Shown here piece by piece: positions 48,401 through 58,656 of a DNA stretch of 64,000 nucleotides (positions are counted from its first letter, which is position 1; the number at the start of each line of letters is the position of its first letter). The stretch covers positions 195,494-259,493 of the forward strand of contig VRVR01000008.1 in NCBI GenBank assembly GCA_009859145.1, written 5' to 3'. The position numbers were made by a program, and so were the translations under genes. Source of the DNA: Andalucia godoyi (taxonomy: Eukaryota; Discoba; Jakobea; Jakobida; Andaluciidae). The notes under the pieces were generated by a model, which had not been told where the DNA came from, searched no databases, and saw only the letters and a program-made list of their open reading frames with translations.

Positions 48401-51043
48401 AATCCTTCTGCTTATGATCTGCATTACAATTTTGCTGCAGGGACGAAGCTCGAAGCAACCGTTCGGTTTGCAGATGAATTGAATCGGCGCTTTCTGCTCA
48501 GCATTTCCGAGGAGGAGTTATCGAGAATTCAGGAGGCTGGTACGGCCTCAAAAGACGTGAATCGCACCGCCGTCGTTGTTGGCGATATGTTTTCCAATGC
48601 GATCGTCAAAACGATTGGTGCGTTCTTTGCGATGGTAGATCTCGGAAACGGCCGATGGGGAAAGCTGCACATTTCTGAGGTCGCGGATAGTATGGTGGGA
48701 GAACTGCCGTTAAGCCGTCTTTCCTCGGGGATGTCTCTGAGTGTGGCTGTTGTCGCAGTTGTTAAATCCGATGACGGTAAGGATGAGATTTTTGTTTCAT
48801 CTCGATCATCAAATGTGAAGTCTTCCTCTCCTCATTTCCGAGTGGAATCATTCGGAGATGTGACGTCACAGTCCGGCGCGATTGGATACGTGACTTCGGT
48901 GAAGGGAAACCACATGTATGTTTCTCTTTCTCCGGTGCTCCATGGTCGAGTCCATGCGATTCATTCGTTGAGTTCTCTGGATGGTGATGCATTCAGTGTT
49001 TCTGATGCATTCTCATCTATTCCTGTTGGATCTGCAGTACGGCTGTTTGTTGTTCAGCATTCAGATCCAAAGAAAGCGGAGCTCTCTATGTTTGACACGA
49101 CTGCAGATCCTGTTCCTGGGGATTACGTCTGGGGCTGTGTGAAGTCCGTGATTGCCGGCTCTCATGCGGCAATTCTCCTTCCTGGCTTTAGAAATGGTCG
49201 ACTGTGTATTGCCGATGTTGAAGACCAGCCCTCGTTGAATCCACTTTCGGAGATTCATGCAGAAAACTTTGTCCGTTGTCGAGTGCTGAAGGTTTCTGAA
49301 AAGAGATTTGATGTCGCCACGAAGTCTCCTGCGAGTGACGTGTCTATCCAGTCATTAGGCGAAGATACCGCGATTACTTGCTATGTGAAGGCCACGTCCT
49401 CTGCTGGTTGTTTCGTTTATATCGGAAACGGCCTTGTTGGAAGAGTCATGCTGAATCAGCTATCCGATACGTACGTCAAGAATCCGGAAAAGAATTTTCC
49501 ACCCGGAAAACTTCTCCACGGCCGTGTCCTACACGTCAACGAATCCACCGGCAATATTGAGATTTCTTGCAGAAGGGATCACCCGATTCGAGAGTCGTCT
49601 CGTGCTGTTGATACGAGTGCCAAGAAGGATCTCGAAAAAGGAGAGGTTTTCCTTGGCAAGATCAAGCAAATTGAGCCATTTGGATTATTCGTCAGTCTTC
49701 CAAATACGAAACGACTGGGTTTGGTTCACATTTCGAAGGTGTCAGACTTGCACGTGGATGATTTATTTTCGATGTTTTCTGCCGGGCAAAGTATCTTAGT
49801 CAAAGTTTTGCATATTGACAAAAAGAAAGTTGTTCTTGGAGCCAAGAGAAGTTATTTTGACAACATAACTCAAGTGCCACAAGAATTTCAGGATGTTTTG
49901 AACTCCACGCACGCTCTTTCTGAGCCTTCTTCGCAACGCATTCGAGTTGCAGAGGACTCCGGCAGTGAATCAGAGCATTCTGATCGTGGCGAGGATCCTG
50001 GTGATGACGCTTCAGACAAGGAATCGGTCCTCGATGCGGATGAAGATGATGACGCTGGTCGATTCTCCTTCTCTGCTGTTGTCAACGACCTGTTCTCGCA
50101 TGATTCTGCACCAGTCCAAGTCCGCACCAAAACGGAAAAGCAGAGCGAGAAGGCTGCCAAAGCTGTGAAAATCTCTGGCGCTGATGAGCGTGTTGTGTCG
50201 CGTATTGAGCGAGAAGTCTTCTCGTCAAAGAAGGCTCCAGAGTCTCCTACGGAGTTTGAGAGATTGCTCGTTGAATCTCCGAACTCGTCTTTTGTGTGGA
50301 TTCACTACATGGCATATTTCATCAACATGTCTGATATTTCGTCTGCGAGAGCAGTGGCGGAAAGAGCGTTATCCTCCATCAACTTCCGCGAGGAATCGGA
50401 AAAGTTTAACGTTTGGGTCGCTCTTCTCAATCTGGAGCAACGCTTTGGGACTACCGATTCTTTCAAAGACCTGTTGAAACGTGCGATTCCTCAGACAAAT
50501 GACAAGCATCTTTGTCTAAGAGCTGCTCAAATCTTAGAAAAATCAGGGGATGGGGAAGGTGCCATCTCGCTGTTCAAGGATTTCCTTTTGAAGAAGCACA
50601 AAGACAGTTGCAAGGTGTGGGCTGCACTTGTCGAACTTTACTTCACGCTGACGAAAGTTGACGAAGGTCGTACTCAAATTGAACGTGCCATTACCTGCCT
50701 GCCTGTTCGAAAGCACGTGAAGCTCACGCTCCGTATCGCACAATTGGAATTCCGCCATCCTAATGGTTCTAAGGACCGAGGGCGCACAATTTTTGAAAAA
50801 CTAGTTGCCTCGCATGAGAAACGGACGGATATCTGGAGCGTATATGTAGACACGGAGCTGTCGGCTGGAAAGGACGTTGGCGTAATTCGAAGATTGCTTG
50901 ACAGATGCCTGGTGTTGAATGTTCCACCCAAAAAAGTCAAATTCTTCTTCAAGAAATATCTTGCCTTTGAAAAAGAGCAAGGAAATGATGAAGGAGTGGA
51001 GTACGTCAAGCAGAAGGCACGAGAATTCATTTCTCGTATTTGA
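45467..51043 (+). CDS. RRP5: Ribosome biogenesis protein RRP5 / PDCD11
   Basis: A 1858-residue protein, the usual size of RRP5, needed for early pre-rRNA cleavages in both small- and large-subunit pathways in the nucleolus. After a basic N-terminus it has about 15 S1 RNA-binding repeats (roughly residues 100-1480), each with a GF/GV...F-G-x-x-V pattern (for example VEGTVSSIESFGVLFSV and FLGKIKQIEPFGLFVSLPN). An acidic Ser/Asp/Glu linker follows near 1490-1545. The C-terminus (about 1590-1858) has HAT/TPR helical repeats (ERLLVESPNSSFVWIHYMAY, SARAVAERAL). Yeast has 12 S1 repeats and human about 14, so the architecture is standard. The ATG at 45467 (MSSKKRD) was chosen; upstream is a poly-T leader. 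It converges with the next gene, 25 nt away. Confidence 0.96.
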   Translation: MSSKKRDHPDQVQKVLVSADEAPRPQKFPRGGGSVLTPVEHRQATLEAEREEIFRPSNVDHASRGAKPTDSTKRRAKKTASEDLFKDIADPTDGPIARPPSVVLLSAKNLSPGFISVGCIRSISREDVQIGMPNGIVAFALKKELSRLSDDVSHVIQIGQFVNCVVTHVEHEKQGRKVFVSLLPQLVNSGIDRSRVHAGCVLFSCIKSVEEHGYVVSFGLKNDDCVGFLPKLKDSDLRVGQLLFVAVTSTNGRVVAVTRMNVESACVSPKLLPGSSSFSFDSIKPGFLVEASVEKMFALGCTVRFLTDFVGSVDVFHLPFVPDTLDADAISRGIKSGNCEVSRARVMWVDAVNKIIGLSLQQNHVMNFGLAGLPSPLVVGDIARNALVIGSVEKVGTFVCVQKNKTSYLCFCHASQLPLSEASGGEKAAIIPEVGTAVECRVIANDVVDGISMVSMRESVMTATYVRYDDVKVGEMIEGTVSSIESFGVLFSVSDTVQGVVTHLHLHESTTGTAASSSSTAPAFKVGQKIKGRVIQCIPAEKRLYVTLKRSLIKSSLPKIMSIEDCRPGLISHGFITSIRDFGCIVQFYNDVHGIVPKRLMGLSEGEASSQAYALGQVVKCRVLRSDASTGSLELTFDTNSSMEDVQVLLSRTDSKTRKKAIVGTVVAGTVLSVKDQGFLLELEESKAWALLPFSHLSDVLPICDLLKSRIAVGTRVENLVVIEISDDQRRIVVSRKPILVQSVADGKMPSLSAQLSENDIIIGFVRSVQPYAIYGGFLDGLIGACFQRSIPRSLSANLSSTYPVGLTLSFRVAEKGEKLVLSLKDEPREESSVLRSLAYAKDAEFLSASGTAPPFKVGTVVEIFVKEVRDFGLLFDLDGGWKGLSLFNKDGKDSRKYTVGKKVNAVVIDVDHVHQMVDFSIQPDILNVFNRRKAKTQGSVSIGRTVSCEVLVVKENDCVVWWSLPSPGVGRLAVRGLNPSAYDLHYNFAAGTKLEATVRFADELNRRFLLSISEEELSRIQEAGTASKDVNRTAVVVGDMFSNAIVKTIGAFFAMVDLGNGRWGKLHISEVADSMVGELPLSRLSSGMSLSVAVVAVVKSDDGKDEIFVSSRSSNVKSSSPHFRVESFGDVTSQSGAIGYVTSVKGNHMYVSLSPVLHGRVHAIHSLSSLDGDAFSVSDAFSSIPVGSAVRLFVVQHSDPKKAELSMFDTTADPVPGDYVWGCVKSVIAGSHAAILLPGFRNGRLCIADVEDQPSLNPLSEIHAENFVRCRVLKVSEKRFDVATKSPASDVSIQSLGEDTAITCYVKATSSAGCFVYIGNGLVGRVMLNQLSDTYVKNPEKNFPPGKLLHGRVLHVNESTGNIEISCRRDHPIRESSRAVDTSAKKDLEKGEVFLGKIKQIEPFGLFVSLPNTKRLGLVHISKVSDLHVDDLFSMFSAGQSILVKVLHIDKKKVVLGAKRSYFDNITQVPQEFQDVLNSTHALSEPSSQRIRVAEDSGSESEHSDRGEDPGDDASDKESVLDADEDDDAGRFSFSAVVNDLFSHDSAPVQVRTKTEKQSEKAAKAVKISGADERVVSRIEREVFSSKKAPESPTEFERLLVESPNSSFVWIHYMAYFINMSDISSARAVAERALSSINFREESEKFNVWVALLNLEQRFGTTDSFKDLLKRAIPQTNDKHLCLRAAQILEKSGDGEGAISLFKDFLLKKHKDSCKVWAALVELYFTLTKVDEGRTQIERAITCLPVRKHVKLTLRIAQLEFRHPNGSKDRGRTIFEKLVASHEKRTDIWSVYVDTELSAGKDVGVIRRLLDRCLVLNVPPKKVKFFFKKYLAFEKEQGNDEGVEYVKQKAREFISRI

Positions 51044-51068
51044 AGTCGTGATTAATCACTTGCTGAAA

Positions 51069-52565
51069 TCATAAAGAAAATATGTCCAAAATATTCCGCT
51101 CTCTCGTTCTCACAAAGCACTCCAACCACTCATGGAGAAGCAAATACGGATCTTTCAAAACGTCAGGAAACAGCGACGATTTCCTTTCAAACAAGACTCT
51201 AACGTCAGACAACCAACAATTGCATGAAGAAACGTCATCGTCTGCAGTAGACCATTTAAGAGATGTACTGTCCAATGACCCGTCGTCTTCGACATGTACG
51301 CAAATGGCTGGTAAGTCGTCAGCGAGCATTTCACTCTGTCTTGTGATGACCAAGTGAAGCATACAGCGGAAAGGGCGAACAGCCATTTCCTCTAGAACGG
51401 GCTCTTCGACAACCAGTCGGACGATATAAGACACTGCTTGTCTCCTCCAAGAGGGTGCCTCCGCTACAAGCTTGATTCTCGCTTTCTCCGCGATCTGAAC
51501 TGACTTCCTGTACTTGAACTTCGCAGCAGCCAATTGATCCCGGCTCTGCGATTCTGAAACCGCATCCTTCTTGCGCAGTGGATTCGGCTTCATTTCGTAC
51601 TGGCGAACGGAAAGGGGCAAATTTGAACAGTACAGAGCTAACGAAGAAAACGACAGACGACCATACGAAGCAGCTAACGGCTCCCGAAGTTCTCCTTCGG
51701 ACAAGAACTGCAGTTTTGAATTTGAAAATCGATCAAACCAAGAAATGGATGTCACAGCAAGAGGGGTCACAGAAACTGGGGGAAGACTTCGGCGTCGTTT
51801 TGCTCGGTCACGCAAGGTAGCAGTCGCAGCATGTGGAAATAAATCATCAAGGCATTTTCTCTTAACGTGGAACTGGCCACTTTGAAACGACGGATCCTCA
51901 GACAGCTGCAAAAAGAACCGCTGTTCACAGGCAGAGGAGGGAACACAGCGGCGAGTCATCACTGTATCCAGGAATGAAACAGTGTTCTCAAGGATGCTCA
52001 CAACACTGGTGCGCTTCCACTGCTCAAAGGACTCGAAGACATGGGAGACAATTTTGAAATATTGATGAACTTGTTGTGGATCCCGCACGGACACCGGCTC
52101 CTTTGAATTGATCAACTGATTAACAAGCATCAAAAACTTCAGAGACGAAGAATCGTTCCTTATAAAAGACATTTGCTGTTGTTCAATTGCAAATTTGGAG
52201 AACAAAGGATTTTTGGCAAGGTCGGATATCATGCAGTCCAACTTGTAGGAGAAAAGAGAAACATTCACATCACCCTTTTTCAAACGAATGTCGGCAATGT
52301 TTCGTCGAACGTCATCCGAAACAGGAGCGAGATAAGGAAAATGCCCTTTCCATTCCCCAGAGAGGATCCTTTTCAACAGCTCAACAAACGCAATCGAATG
52401 CCGTTGTTGAAAATCGGACTCGGAAGACTCATAAACAGAACTGATTTGCCCTTCCCATCGCACAAGTGCCCCAATTGCTTCATCCTTGTTCGAAATAATC
52501 TGTGAACTTGAGATCTTCGCTTTGGCTAGATCCAAAACGCTGACACGATACCCTTCAATTGACAT
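51069..52565 (-). CDS. Unknown protein, 498 aa
   Basis: I do not recognise this protein. It is mostly helical in the N-terminal 200 residues (NKDEAIGALVRWEGQISSVYES..., FVELLKRILSGEWKGHFPYL). A central basic patch near 255-265 (RDRAKRRRS) could be a nuclear localisation signal, and the C-terminal 200 residues look alpha/beta. It has no membrane segment, zinc motif or nucleotide-binding motif. The frame is clean over 1.5 kb with a good ATG and is bounded by genes on both sides, so it is a real gene. Its 3' end faces RRP5. Confidence 0.8.
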   Translation of the reverse strand: MSIEGYRVSVLDLAKAKISSSQIISNKDEAIGALVRWEGQISSVYESSESDFQQRHSIAFVELLKRILSGEWKGHFPYLAPVSDDVRRNIADIRLKKGDVNVSLFSYKLDCMISDLAKNPLFSKFAIEQQQMSFIRNDSSSLKFLMLVNQLINSKEPVSVRDPQQVHQYFKIVSHVFESFEQWKRTSVVSILENTVSFLDTVMTRRCVPSSACEQRFFLQLSEDPSFQSGQFHVKRKCLDDLFPHAATATLRDRAKRRRSLPPVSVTPLAVTSISWFDRFSNSKLQFLSEGELREPLAASYGRLSFSSLALYCSNLPLSVRQYEMKPNPLRKKDAVSESQSRDQLAAAKFKYRKSVQIAEKARIKLVAEAPSWRRQAVSYIVRLVVEEPVLEEMAVRPFRCMLHLVITRQSEMLADDLPAICVHVEDDGSLDSTSLKWSTADDDVSSCNCWLSDVRVLFERKSSLFPDVLKDPYLLLHEWLECFVRTRERNILDIFSL

Positions 52566-52654
52566 GGATAATCTGAAAATTGAAGTACTTCGACCATCGT
52601 GATGGGAGAAAATGGAATGGAAAAGAGCGTGTTGTTTCCCCCCGCCACAATCAC

Positions 52655-52837
52655 TTAAGAAGCAAGGCTTTGCAGGTCATCATGTGTGAGTGCATGTTCA
52701 TTGCTCAGCTCAGGCAGCTTGAGTCCGCGCACTGGACATTCTTCGAGGCCCTTCGCCGAAGCCACCACCAGTGAGGCGTGCGTTGCAGCTTTCTTTTTTC
52801 GTTTTTTTGCTTCTCGAACAATCAGGAATTCTGCCAT
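52655..52837 (-). CDS. Candidate 60-aa basic microprotein
   Basis: From the ATG at 52837 (MAEFLIVREAKKRKKK) the frame runs to a stop at 52655. It has a Lys-rich patch, then a segment with conserved-looking CPVRGLKLPELSNEHALTHDDLQ. It starts 31 nt from the C2CD5 start codon in the opposite direction, as divergent pairs in this genome do. No family is recognised; the length is borderline for chance. Confidence 0.35.
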   Translation of the reverse strand: MAEFLIVREAKKRKKKAATHASLVVASAKGLEECPVRGLKLPELSNEHALTHDDLQSLAS

Positions 52838-52868
52838 CTTCGCGTAGTCGTGGTGTTGTTGTTCATCG

Positions 52869-55800
52869 ATGGTGGGAATTGTAAAGGTAAGAGTTGTAGC
52901 GGCGAGAGACTTGCCAGTGATGGACCGCGCCAGCAATCTAACTGATGCATATGTTGAAATCCATTTCGTTGACCGGCCCCCTGTCCGGACTGAGATTGCG
53001 TACAAGTCTCTTTCTCCGTTGTGGAATGAAGATTTCAGAGTAGATGTCTCATCTGAGACTGCATTGCATGATTCCCCTCTCCAGTTTCATGTGTATGATC
53101 ATGATGTGCTGAACGATGATTTGATCGGTGTTGTGCTTGTTGACTTGCGTCCTCTGTTGTGCGGTTCGCCGTACGGTTCTGAAATTTCTGGATGGTTTGG
53201 GATATATGATCCCCTCCTGGGTATTCGTGGAGAGTTGTACGTTGTTGTCAAGCTTGTGTTTTTTGGTGATAGCTACACTGTTGGATCCGTGGGACTTCCC
53301 ATTTTTGGATCGGTTTGTGTCCCAGACGGATATTCTCTGTCCAGCGTGTGTGGATTTGTAGAAGAGTTGCTTATTGATGATGATCCGGAACACGGTTGGA
53401 TGGATACGTTTCGTTCATCTAGAGCTTCTAATCTAGCTCGAATGGATGTTCTGTACGGGTTATCTGGCCGCTTGCGTCGCGTGCTGGATCGGAAAGCCCG
53501 TGATATCGGCGCAAATGCAATTGTGGGGTTTCGGCAGTGTTTTGATTTTGAAAAAAAATATGGCATCGTTGTACGAGGATACGGAACGGCTTGTGTGCTT
53601 GTCGAAAGATCGGTAAGTGGAGGACAAGTCATGCCAATAACAGTGTACGGGACCAGTTCAGCACCGAAGCAATTGTCATTTTCACCCAAAACACATCGAT
53701 CTCTTGATAGTGCATTTCTCCCTTCCTCTCCTCAGCCTCAGCCTCTCGGACACTCGCCAGAAATTGCATCCGGTCGTATTTCAATGACAGCGGGATCGGT
53801 TGACTCAGACTCGACTGCAGGCCGAAGACTTCGAAAATCGAATCCGGCAATGAAGACTGTTGAAGTGCAAGACGTTTCGTTGCTCACGATGTCCGCTTTT
53901 CCTCGCTTGGGGGTTCGTAGAATTGGAGGCGTTGTGTGTGCTCGGTCAGTCAAAGTCCTTGGTGAAAGCAGTGGAAAGAAAGAAGCCGTGTTGCAACAGC
54001 ATGATGCTTGGTGGCAGGAACTGCGCCATGAGATCCGCTCTCATGCCAAGAATTTGAACTGTGCTGCTGTTGTTGGCTATCTAGAAGAAGCTACCGTATG
54101 TGATGATATCATCATTTTAAGTGTTTCGGGTACTGCTGCAATGCTAGACCCGGGCGTTGTTCCTGTTGTCGGATTTGCGATTCGAGACACGCTCTTGGCA
54201 GATTCGTCAAGTACTCGATCACCCCGACGATCGACGCCCTCAAAGAGGAGACCTTGCTCTGTTTGCCATTTGCCATTTCAGATTGAAAAGTCACCATTTC
54301 CGTTGAAAAAGTCAGTGTGCGGTTCCTGTGGTTCTGCTTTTGTTCATGATCTGCTCCTGTGCACGTGCGAAGCTCCTCTGGAAGTTCAATCAGCAGGATC
54401 TGCTCGACTTGTTCAAGCTCGCGTTTGCAAAGTTCGTCGCAAGGGGGACTCCGAAATAGGAGCAGTGTTTGTCTCCGAAGTATTGCCATTCCTTGAGTAC
54501 CAGTTGTATCAGCAACTTGTGATGAAAATACGCATGCACGGGCTCAATGCTGCATTCAGTCTGAGAATGCAGATTTCTTTATCTGCAGACTACGTCGCTG
54601 CCACAGCCACCTGCTCCGGATTGTTTGTGGATTGCTTGCCGCTTCCCCCTCCTATTGTTATTAGAAAGACGTTGTCTTCTATTGACCCAGCGATTCTGGG
54701 TGTGAAACGCCAGATCGAAGACTTGTGTTCTGCTAATCGGCACTTATACGTGTCTTACGTCCAACAGAAACGTCTGAAAGATGACAATCGTCGTGTTGCA
54801 GAGGACAATGAAGATGGCGGCTCAGAAGGGGAATACAGTTCTTGTTATTCGTCAGAAGAAGATGCTGATGATCACGATTCCGCAGGATCGTCCGGATCGG
54901 GAGATGAAGTGGAGGATACTGAAAATGACAAAGCCGTCAAAAGAAGAACATCGAGTTGGCGAAACCAGCAATTGCTCAGTTCTGAAACAGAAGTTGAGCC
55001 TTTGGTTATGGACGTAGACGATGAGATTGAACAAGATATGATGCTTTCGCTTCTCGAACCACCGCTGCCGTCAGGCGTGCGTACGTGTGCATCCTCCGCT
55101 GGATACAGCTCATTGTTCCCAAATGATTCTTTGGCACATCTTCAGCATGTTTTCGTCATCCGTCGGTTTCAATGGGCTTTTGTTGATGCAGATCGATTAA
55201 ATCAGTTCTATTCGGCGGCACATCACGAGGCACTGACCAGTTTGTGCAATTCGATCATCTTTTTCCAACCGTGCAGAGTTGTTGGATTTGAGTCTCAGTC
55301 GTCGTTCCTCAATGAAAGAGGAGAACTGCAGATTGTGACTTCGGCTACCGTCGAAGCAGAAAGTGCGGCAATGGATGTGCCGGCTTCTCGACGGCCATCT
55401 TCGAAGTCCACCGATTCCAGCGTTGGTATTCGGGGACATTCCTCGGGCCTTGGCGGTGCATACAACAGAGATAGCGAAGAGGACTTGCTGTTTCTAATGG
55501 ATCATGATTCAGGAACTGCTTCACTAACGGACAAGCCGCAGGAAGCAGATTCTCCTGAGTCGCGGACAGATACATTGGCGAAAACTATCTCGGCAGAGTC
55601 TGTCATCTTGAGCTCGACTGACAGTCTTCCGTATGCCACTGTTTTGCGGAACGTGGGTCACATTTCGGTGCATGTCGTACGAGAATCCTCAGATGTAGAG
55701 AAAACAAGTTCCACTTTGTCTAACTTTACATATCAAGCGATGGCTGATGTAGAATCATTAATACGATCCCATGTTGCTTCCTTGGGAGGAAATGCTCTCC

Positions 55801-55982
55801 TTCATGTTCGGATCGACAAGTTCATGTTCGAAGACAACGAAACCAATCATGAAGCATACTGTTTTGTCTCGATCAGCGGAGACGTTGCGTTCGCAGACCT
55901 TCGAAATTCAGACCGCGAACGCGATGACATTTCTTGTCGTATCTGGCTCCATGGTTCTCGATCCCCTGCATTTGGGAAATGA
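52869..55982 (+). CDS. C2CD5: C2CD5-like C2-domain protein (CDP138)
   Basis: A 1037-residue protein matching animal C2CD5, an Akt substrate with a Ca2+-binding C2 domain that promotes fusion of GLUT4 vesicles with the plasma membrane. The C2 domain (about 1-110) begins VKVRVVAARDLPVMDRASNLTDAYVEI and includes SLSPLWNEDFRVDV, keeping the Asp residues expected for Ca2+ binding. It is followed by the family-specific block (ISGWFGIYDPLLGIRGELYVVVKL, GFVEELLIDDDPEHGWMD, ASNLARMDVLYGLSGRL, GANAIVGFRQCFDFE) near 115-240. A second module of the same kind lies near 330-430. A CPVC-like zinc motif near 460-500 (CSVCHLPF...CGSCGSAF) and a C-terminal module also fit. Acidic low-complexity linkers separate the modules. 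Insulin is absent in protists, so a general role in vesicle fusion is inferred. Confidence 0.92.
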   Translation: MVGIVKVRVVAARDLPVMDRASNLTDAYVEIHFVDRPPVRTEIAYKSLSPLWNEDFRVDVSSETALHDSPLQFHVYDHDVLNDDLIGVVLVDLRPLLCGSPYGSEISGWFGIYDPLLGIRGELYVVVKLVFFGDSYTVGSVGLPIFGSVCVPDGYSLSSVCGFVEELLIDDDPEHGWMDTFRSSRASNLARMDVLYGLSGRLRRVLDRKARDIGANAIVGFRQCFDFEKKYGIVVRGYGTACVLVERSVSGGQVMPITVYGTSSAPKQLSFSPKTHRSLDSAFLPSSPQPQPLGHSPEIASGRISMTAGSVDSDSTAGRRLRKSNPAMKTVEVQDVSLLTMSAFPRLGVRRIGGVVCARSVKVLGESSGKKEAVLQQHDAWWQELRHEIRSHAKNLNCAAVVGYLEEATVCDDIIILSVSGTAAMLDPGVVPVVGFAIRDTLLADSSSTRSPRRSTPSKRRPCSVCHLPFQIEKSPFPLKKSVCGSCGSAFVHDLLLCTCEAPLEVQSAGSARLVQARVCKVRRKGDSEIGAVFVSEVLPFLEYQLYQQLVMKIRMHGLNAAFSLRMQISLSADYVAATATCSGLFVDCLPLPPPIVIRKTLSSIDPAILGVKRQIEDLCSANRHLYVSYVQQKRLKDDNRRVAEDNEDGGSEGEYSSCYSSEEDADDHDSAGSSGSGDEVEDTENDKAVKRRTSSWRNQQLLSSETEVEPLVMDVDDEIEQDMMLSLLEPPLPSGVRTCASSAGYSSLFPNDSLAHLQHVFVIRRFQWAFVDADRLNQFYSAAHHEALTSLCNSIIFFQPCRVVGFESQSSFLNERGELQIVTSATVEAESAAMDVPASRRPSSKSTDSSVGIRGHSSGLGGAYNRDSEEDLLFLMDHDSGTASLTDKPQEADSPESRTDTLAKTISAESVILSSTDSLPYATVLRNVGHISVHVVRESSDVEKTSSTLSNFTYQAMADVESLIRSHVASLGGNALLHVRIDKFMFEDNETNHEAYCFVSISGDVAFADLRNSDRERDDISCRIWLHGSRSPAFGK

Positions 55983-58656
55983 CCAGCGTTATATCGTTTT
56001 GTTGCATGAAGAGCTGATTGTGCAAATGACAGTACGCGATATTATGAGGCACTTTATCCAATTATAAAAACTCACGCTGCGACTTCGCTGGATGCGCTTC
56101 CAACACTGCAAATCCGGCCATTCGCAGAGGGAACGATGGAATTCGGTTACCGGGACATAAGCAACAGCAAACACAAGATGTAAACCAGAAAAAGACTCTG
56201 TGACCCCAGAATCAGATGGCAATACCAGCAAACAAACCAATGCATCACACCTACTCCACGAACATAGAGACCATTCCCAATATGTGCAGCTTCACCAATG
56301 CGCTGACCGAATGCACAACAGCACGATTTGCGTTCTTGAACTGCGAATGGTTCGACGAAAAAGACTTCAGTCTGGAGAGACAGAAGCGGTGAGAAATGTT
56401 CACGTGATTCAAAAGAAGATGCTGGCCTTCGGTAGATGGAGTCTCTCAGACACTAGCCGGTTTCCAACATGCCAGCCGCACTTCTGCACAGAGGACACTC
56501 CAAAGAATTTGGCTTCTGCTCGTGAAGCTGTGCACGGCGGGAATGTCAGTTTCCTGGGATTCAGCAGATGAAAGAAGCGACAAGTATAAGAATGATGCAT
56601 TCAGCTGCATGCATTACAACATGGAAAGTCGGAAATCAGTATCCAGCCTGGAAGAAGTCTTCAAGTTTCTACAGAAGTGTCTGACAGTGAATTCTCGTTC
56701 TGAAACATGTAATCACATCAGCTCAAAAAGATAGAGATCAGTATGTGACGTCGTCAGTGGAGATTGGTTTGCGGATCTCCGCCGGAAAAGTATGACGCTG
56801 CTGAGGATGCCAGTCCCGTATGGCAAGAGAAACTGTCTCGATAGTTCGGACAGCGGTTTGCTACCGGAATAGAATCGCGATTGATCTTGGACTCTCTGTG
56901 CCGCATCATTTCAATAACTGACAATGAAACTCGTCGGAGATGAGCGGTTTCTTTACAGATTCGTTTGGAAACTCGCGGTTCGCGGTCTTCTGCATTTCGG
57001 ATTCAACGATACTCAGGAGCTGCAGAATTCCGACGAAGATGCGCGGGCTGTCGGATCCGGGTTGTGTTTATCAAGTAAACATACAAAATAACCGGGCCTT
57101 AAAGACGAAAGGAGGTGAACTGAACTATCCAGCAAACAATCAGGTTTGAATTCGACAACGATAATTTACGGTCCTACAGTGTCCGATTCGAAGCCGCAGG
57201 ATACTAATAATTCCGTGCGTGTTGGTCAGTATTCGTCTAGCACTCGCCAAATAGATTGGATTTCTGTTTTAACGGATAGAAACTGGCGTGTCCGTCAACT
57301 CGCTTGGACGAACCCAGTTTGTAAAACCAAAAAAATATTTCGGAATCATTCGCGGAGTGTTGGGACTGTGCCCAGTTTCAAACTCGTAAAACATTCATTC
57401 ATATCTACCTTGTAAAGGCCGGGAGGGACAGAAACTGAATACGCAATCTAGCAACTGTGTTTCTGATTAGAATAAATCGCACTCGTTGAGTAGACAATAC
57501 TGTTATAAAGAAATAGTCGGGAGGCGGGGCACTGTGTCATTCTGCACTGATCATCGTGTCCTCCCCGCCTGCAACGTCTTGAATAGGTTATTCGTCCTGG
57601 GCATCATTCGTTTCCTTTACGGGAAGTTATTTCGGATCGCGCACCTACCTCCCGGCATGCGCAAGTCAGCGACGTTAAAAGCGCCTGACTTTAAAGATAT
57701 TTCAGTATTCCCCGAGACGTGGTTTCCGTCCTGGGATGCTCACAGACTGCATCGAGAAAAAAATCAAACAAACACACACACCAAAAGAGGGAGCGGAAGT
57801 CCAGGCACTAATCGGGTGCAGGAGAAGGGAGTGAGAGCGCAGACACAAAATGAAGGAGGAAACCGGAAAATCGGAAGAAATGCCGTAGTTTCCAATTATT
57901 TTTTTTTGGAAACGCCCTTTCCAGTCTAAAATTTCCGACTGCTCGAATCGGACGAGGCGTCCAGTCTCTCGGTAGTATGTGTCTAAGCAGGCGCTCATAT
58001 GATGCACTCGGTTCCGGTGAGTCTACTGATGTGTTATGCAGCCACTTCCGCATTGACAGTCCGTTAGAACTTGAGATTTATCGTGAAGCGAGGTTTCGTT
58101 CAAGACGTGGTTCCCGGACTTGAGTGCCGCAAGCGGCATGTCTGACCATCTGTCGAAGGAGTTTCTGGTTTTCTCGGAGTGCCATTCCAAACTGTGTAAG
58201 ACCGTGGTCCGTCACGATGATCAGCATTTATACAATGTCGCCTCATTTCTGAGCCTGAAACCGCGCCATCAAGGAGTTCCTGCAGTGATGCCTTTCTCGG
58301 ATGCTTGTGGTGGAGGCTTCTTCACAATGGTGGTGAGGCAACGAGTCTGGAACAGCACTGATTGGAGAACCCCGTTGTTGCTTCTTTTTCATTTTGGGAC
58401 TGGGTGGGCGGGGGCAGGTGCATGAGACGCGGATTTCAAATCCGGATTTTTGATTTTGTTCGAAATGCGCCTTTAGCACTCAACCCCATTGTTCGGTGGC
58501 GAACCTTTTGGCGGAGTTCGTTGCTTTCTCGTATTTGGACACCCAATATTAAACAAAGGAACTCACGAAAATGAAAACACAGAAAATGGGTATATTGTTT
58601 TATCAAGTTGAAGTAGCGAAATGTTCAAGACTGATACTGAGGCAGGGAAACGGTTG
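55983..58656. other. 2.7-kb gap with weak coding signal, mainly minus strand
   Basis: No gene can be called. On the minus strand between about 57050 and 56000, short open segments with protein-like composition follow each other in different frames. One (about 56880-56730) reads TIETVSLAIRDWHPQQRHTF. Another (near 56510-56450) contains ECPLCRSAAG, which looks like the second half of a RING finger. A third (about 56450-56155) runs EVFFVEPFAVQERKSC and on to a hydrophobic stretch like LILGSQSLFLVYILCLLLL. This could be a multi-exon RING/membrane gene, unlike its intron-poor neighbours, or a decayed one. From 57100 to 58600 nothing is recognisable apart from an AGGCGGGG...CCCCGCCT inverted repeat at about 57524-57572. 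Confidence 0.35.

Noticed and set aside
57275-57298. DRNWRVRQ on the plus strand, resembling the Fanzor DRDWNGVRN motif
   Set aside because: Only the short peptide matches; there is no zinc-ribbon trace upstream and no right-end block downstream, so chance is more likely.
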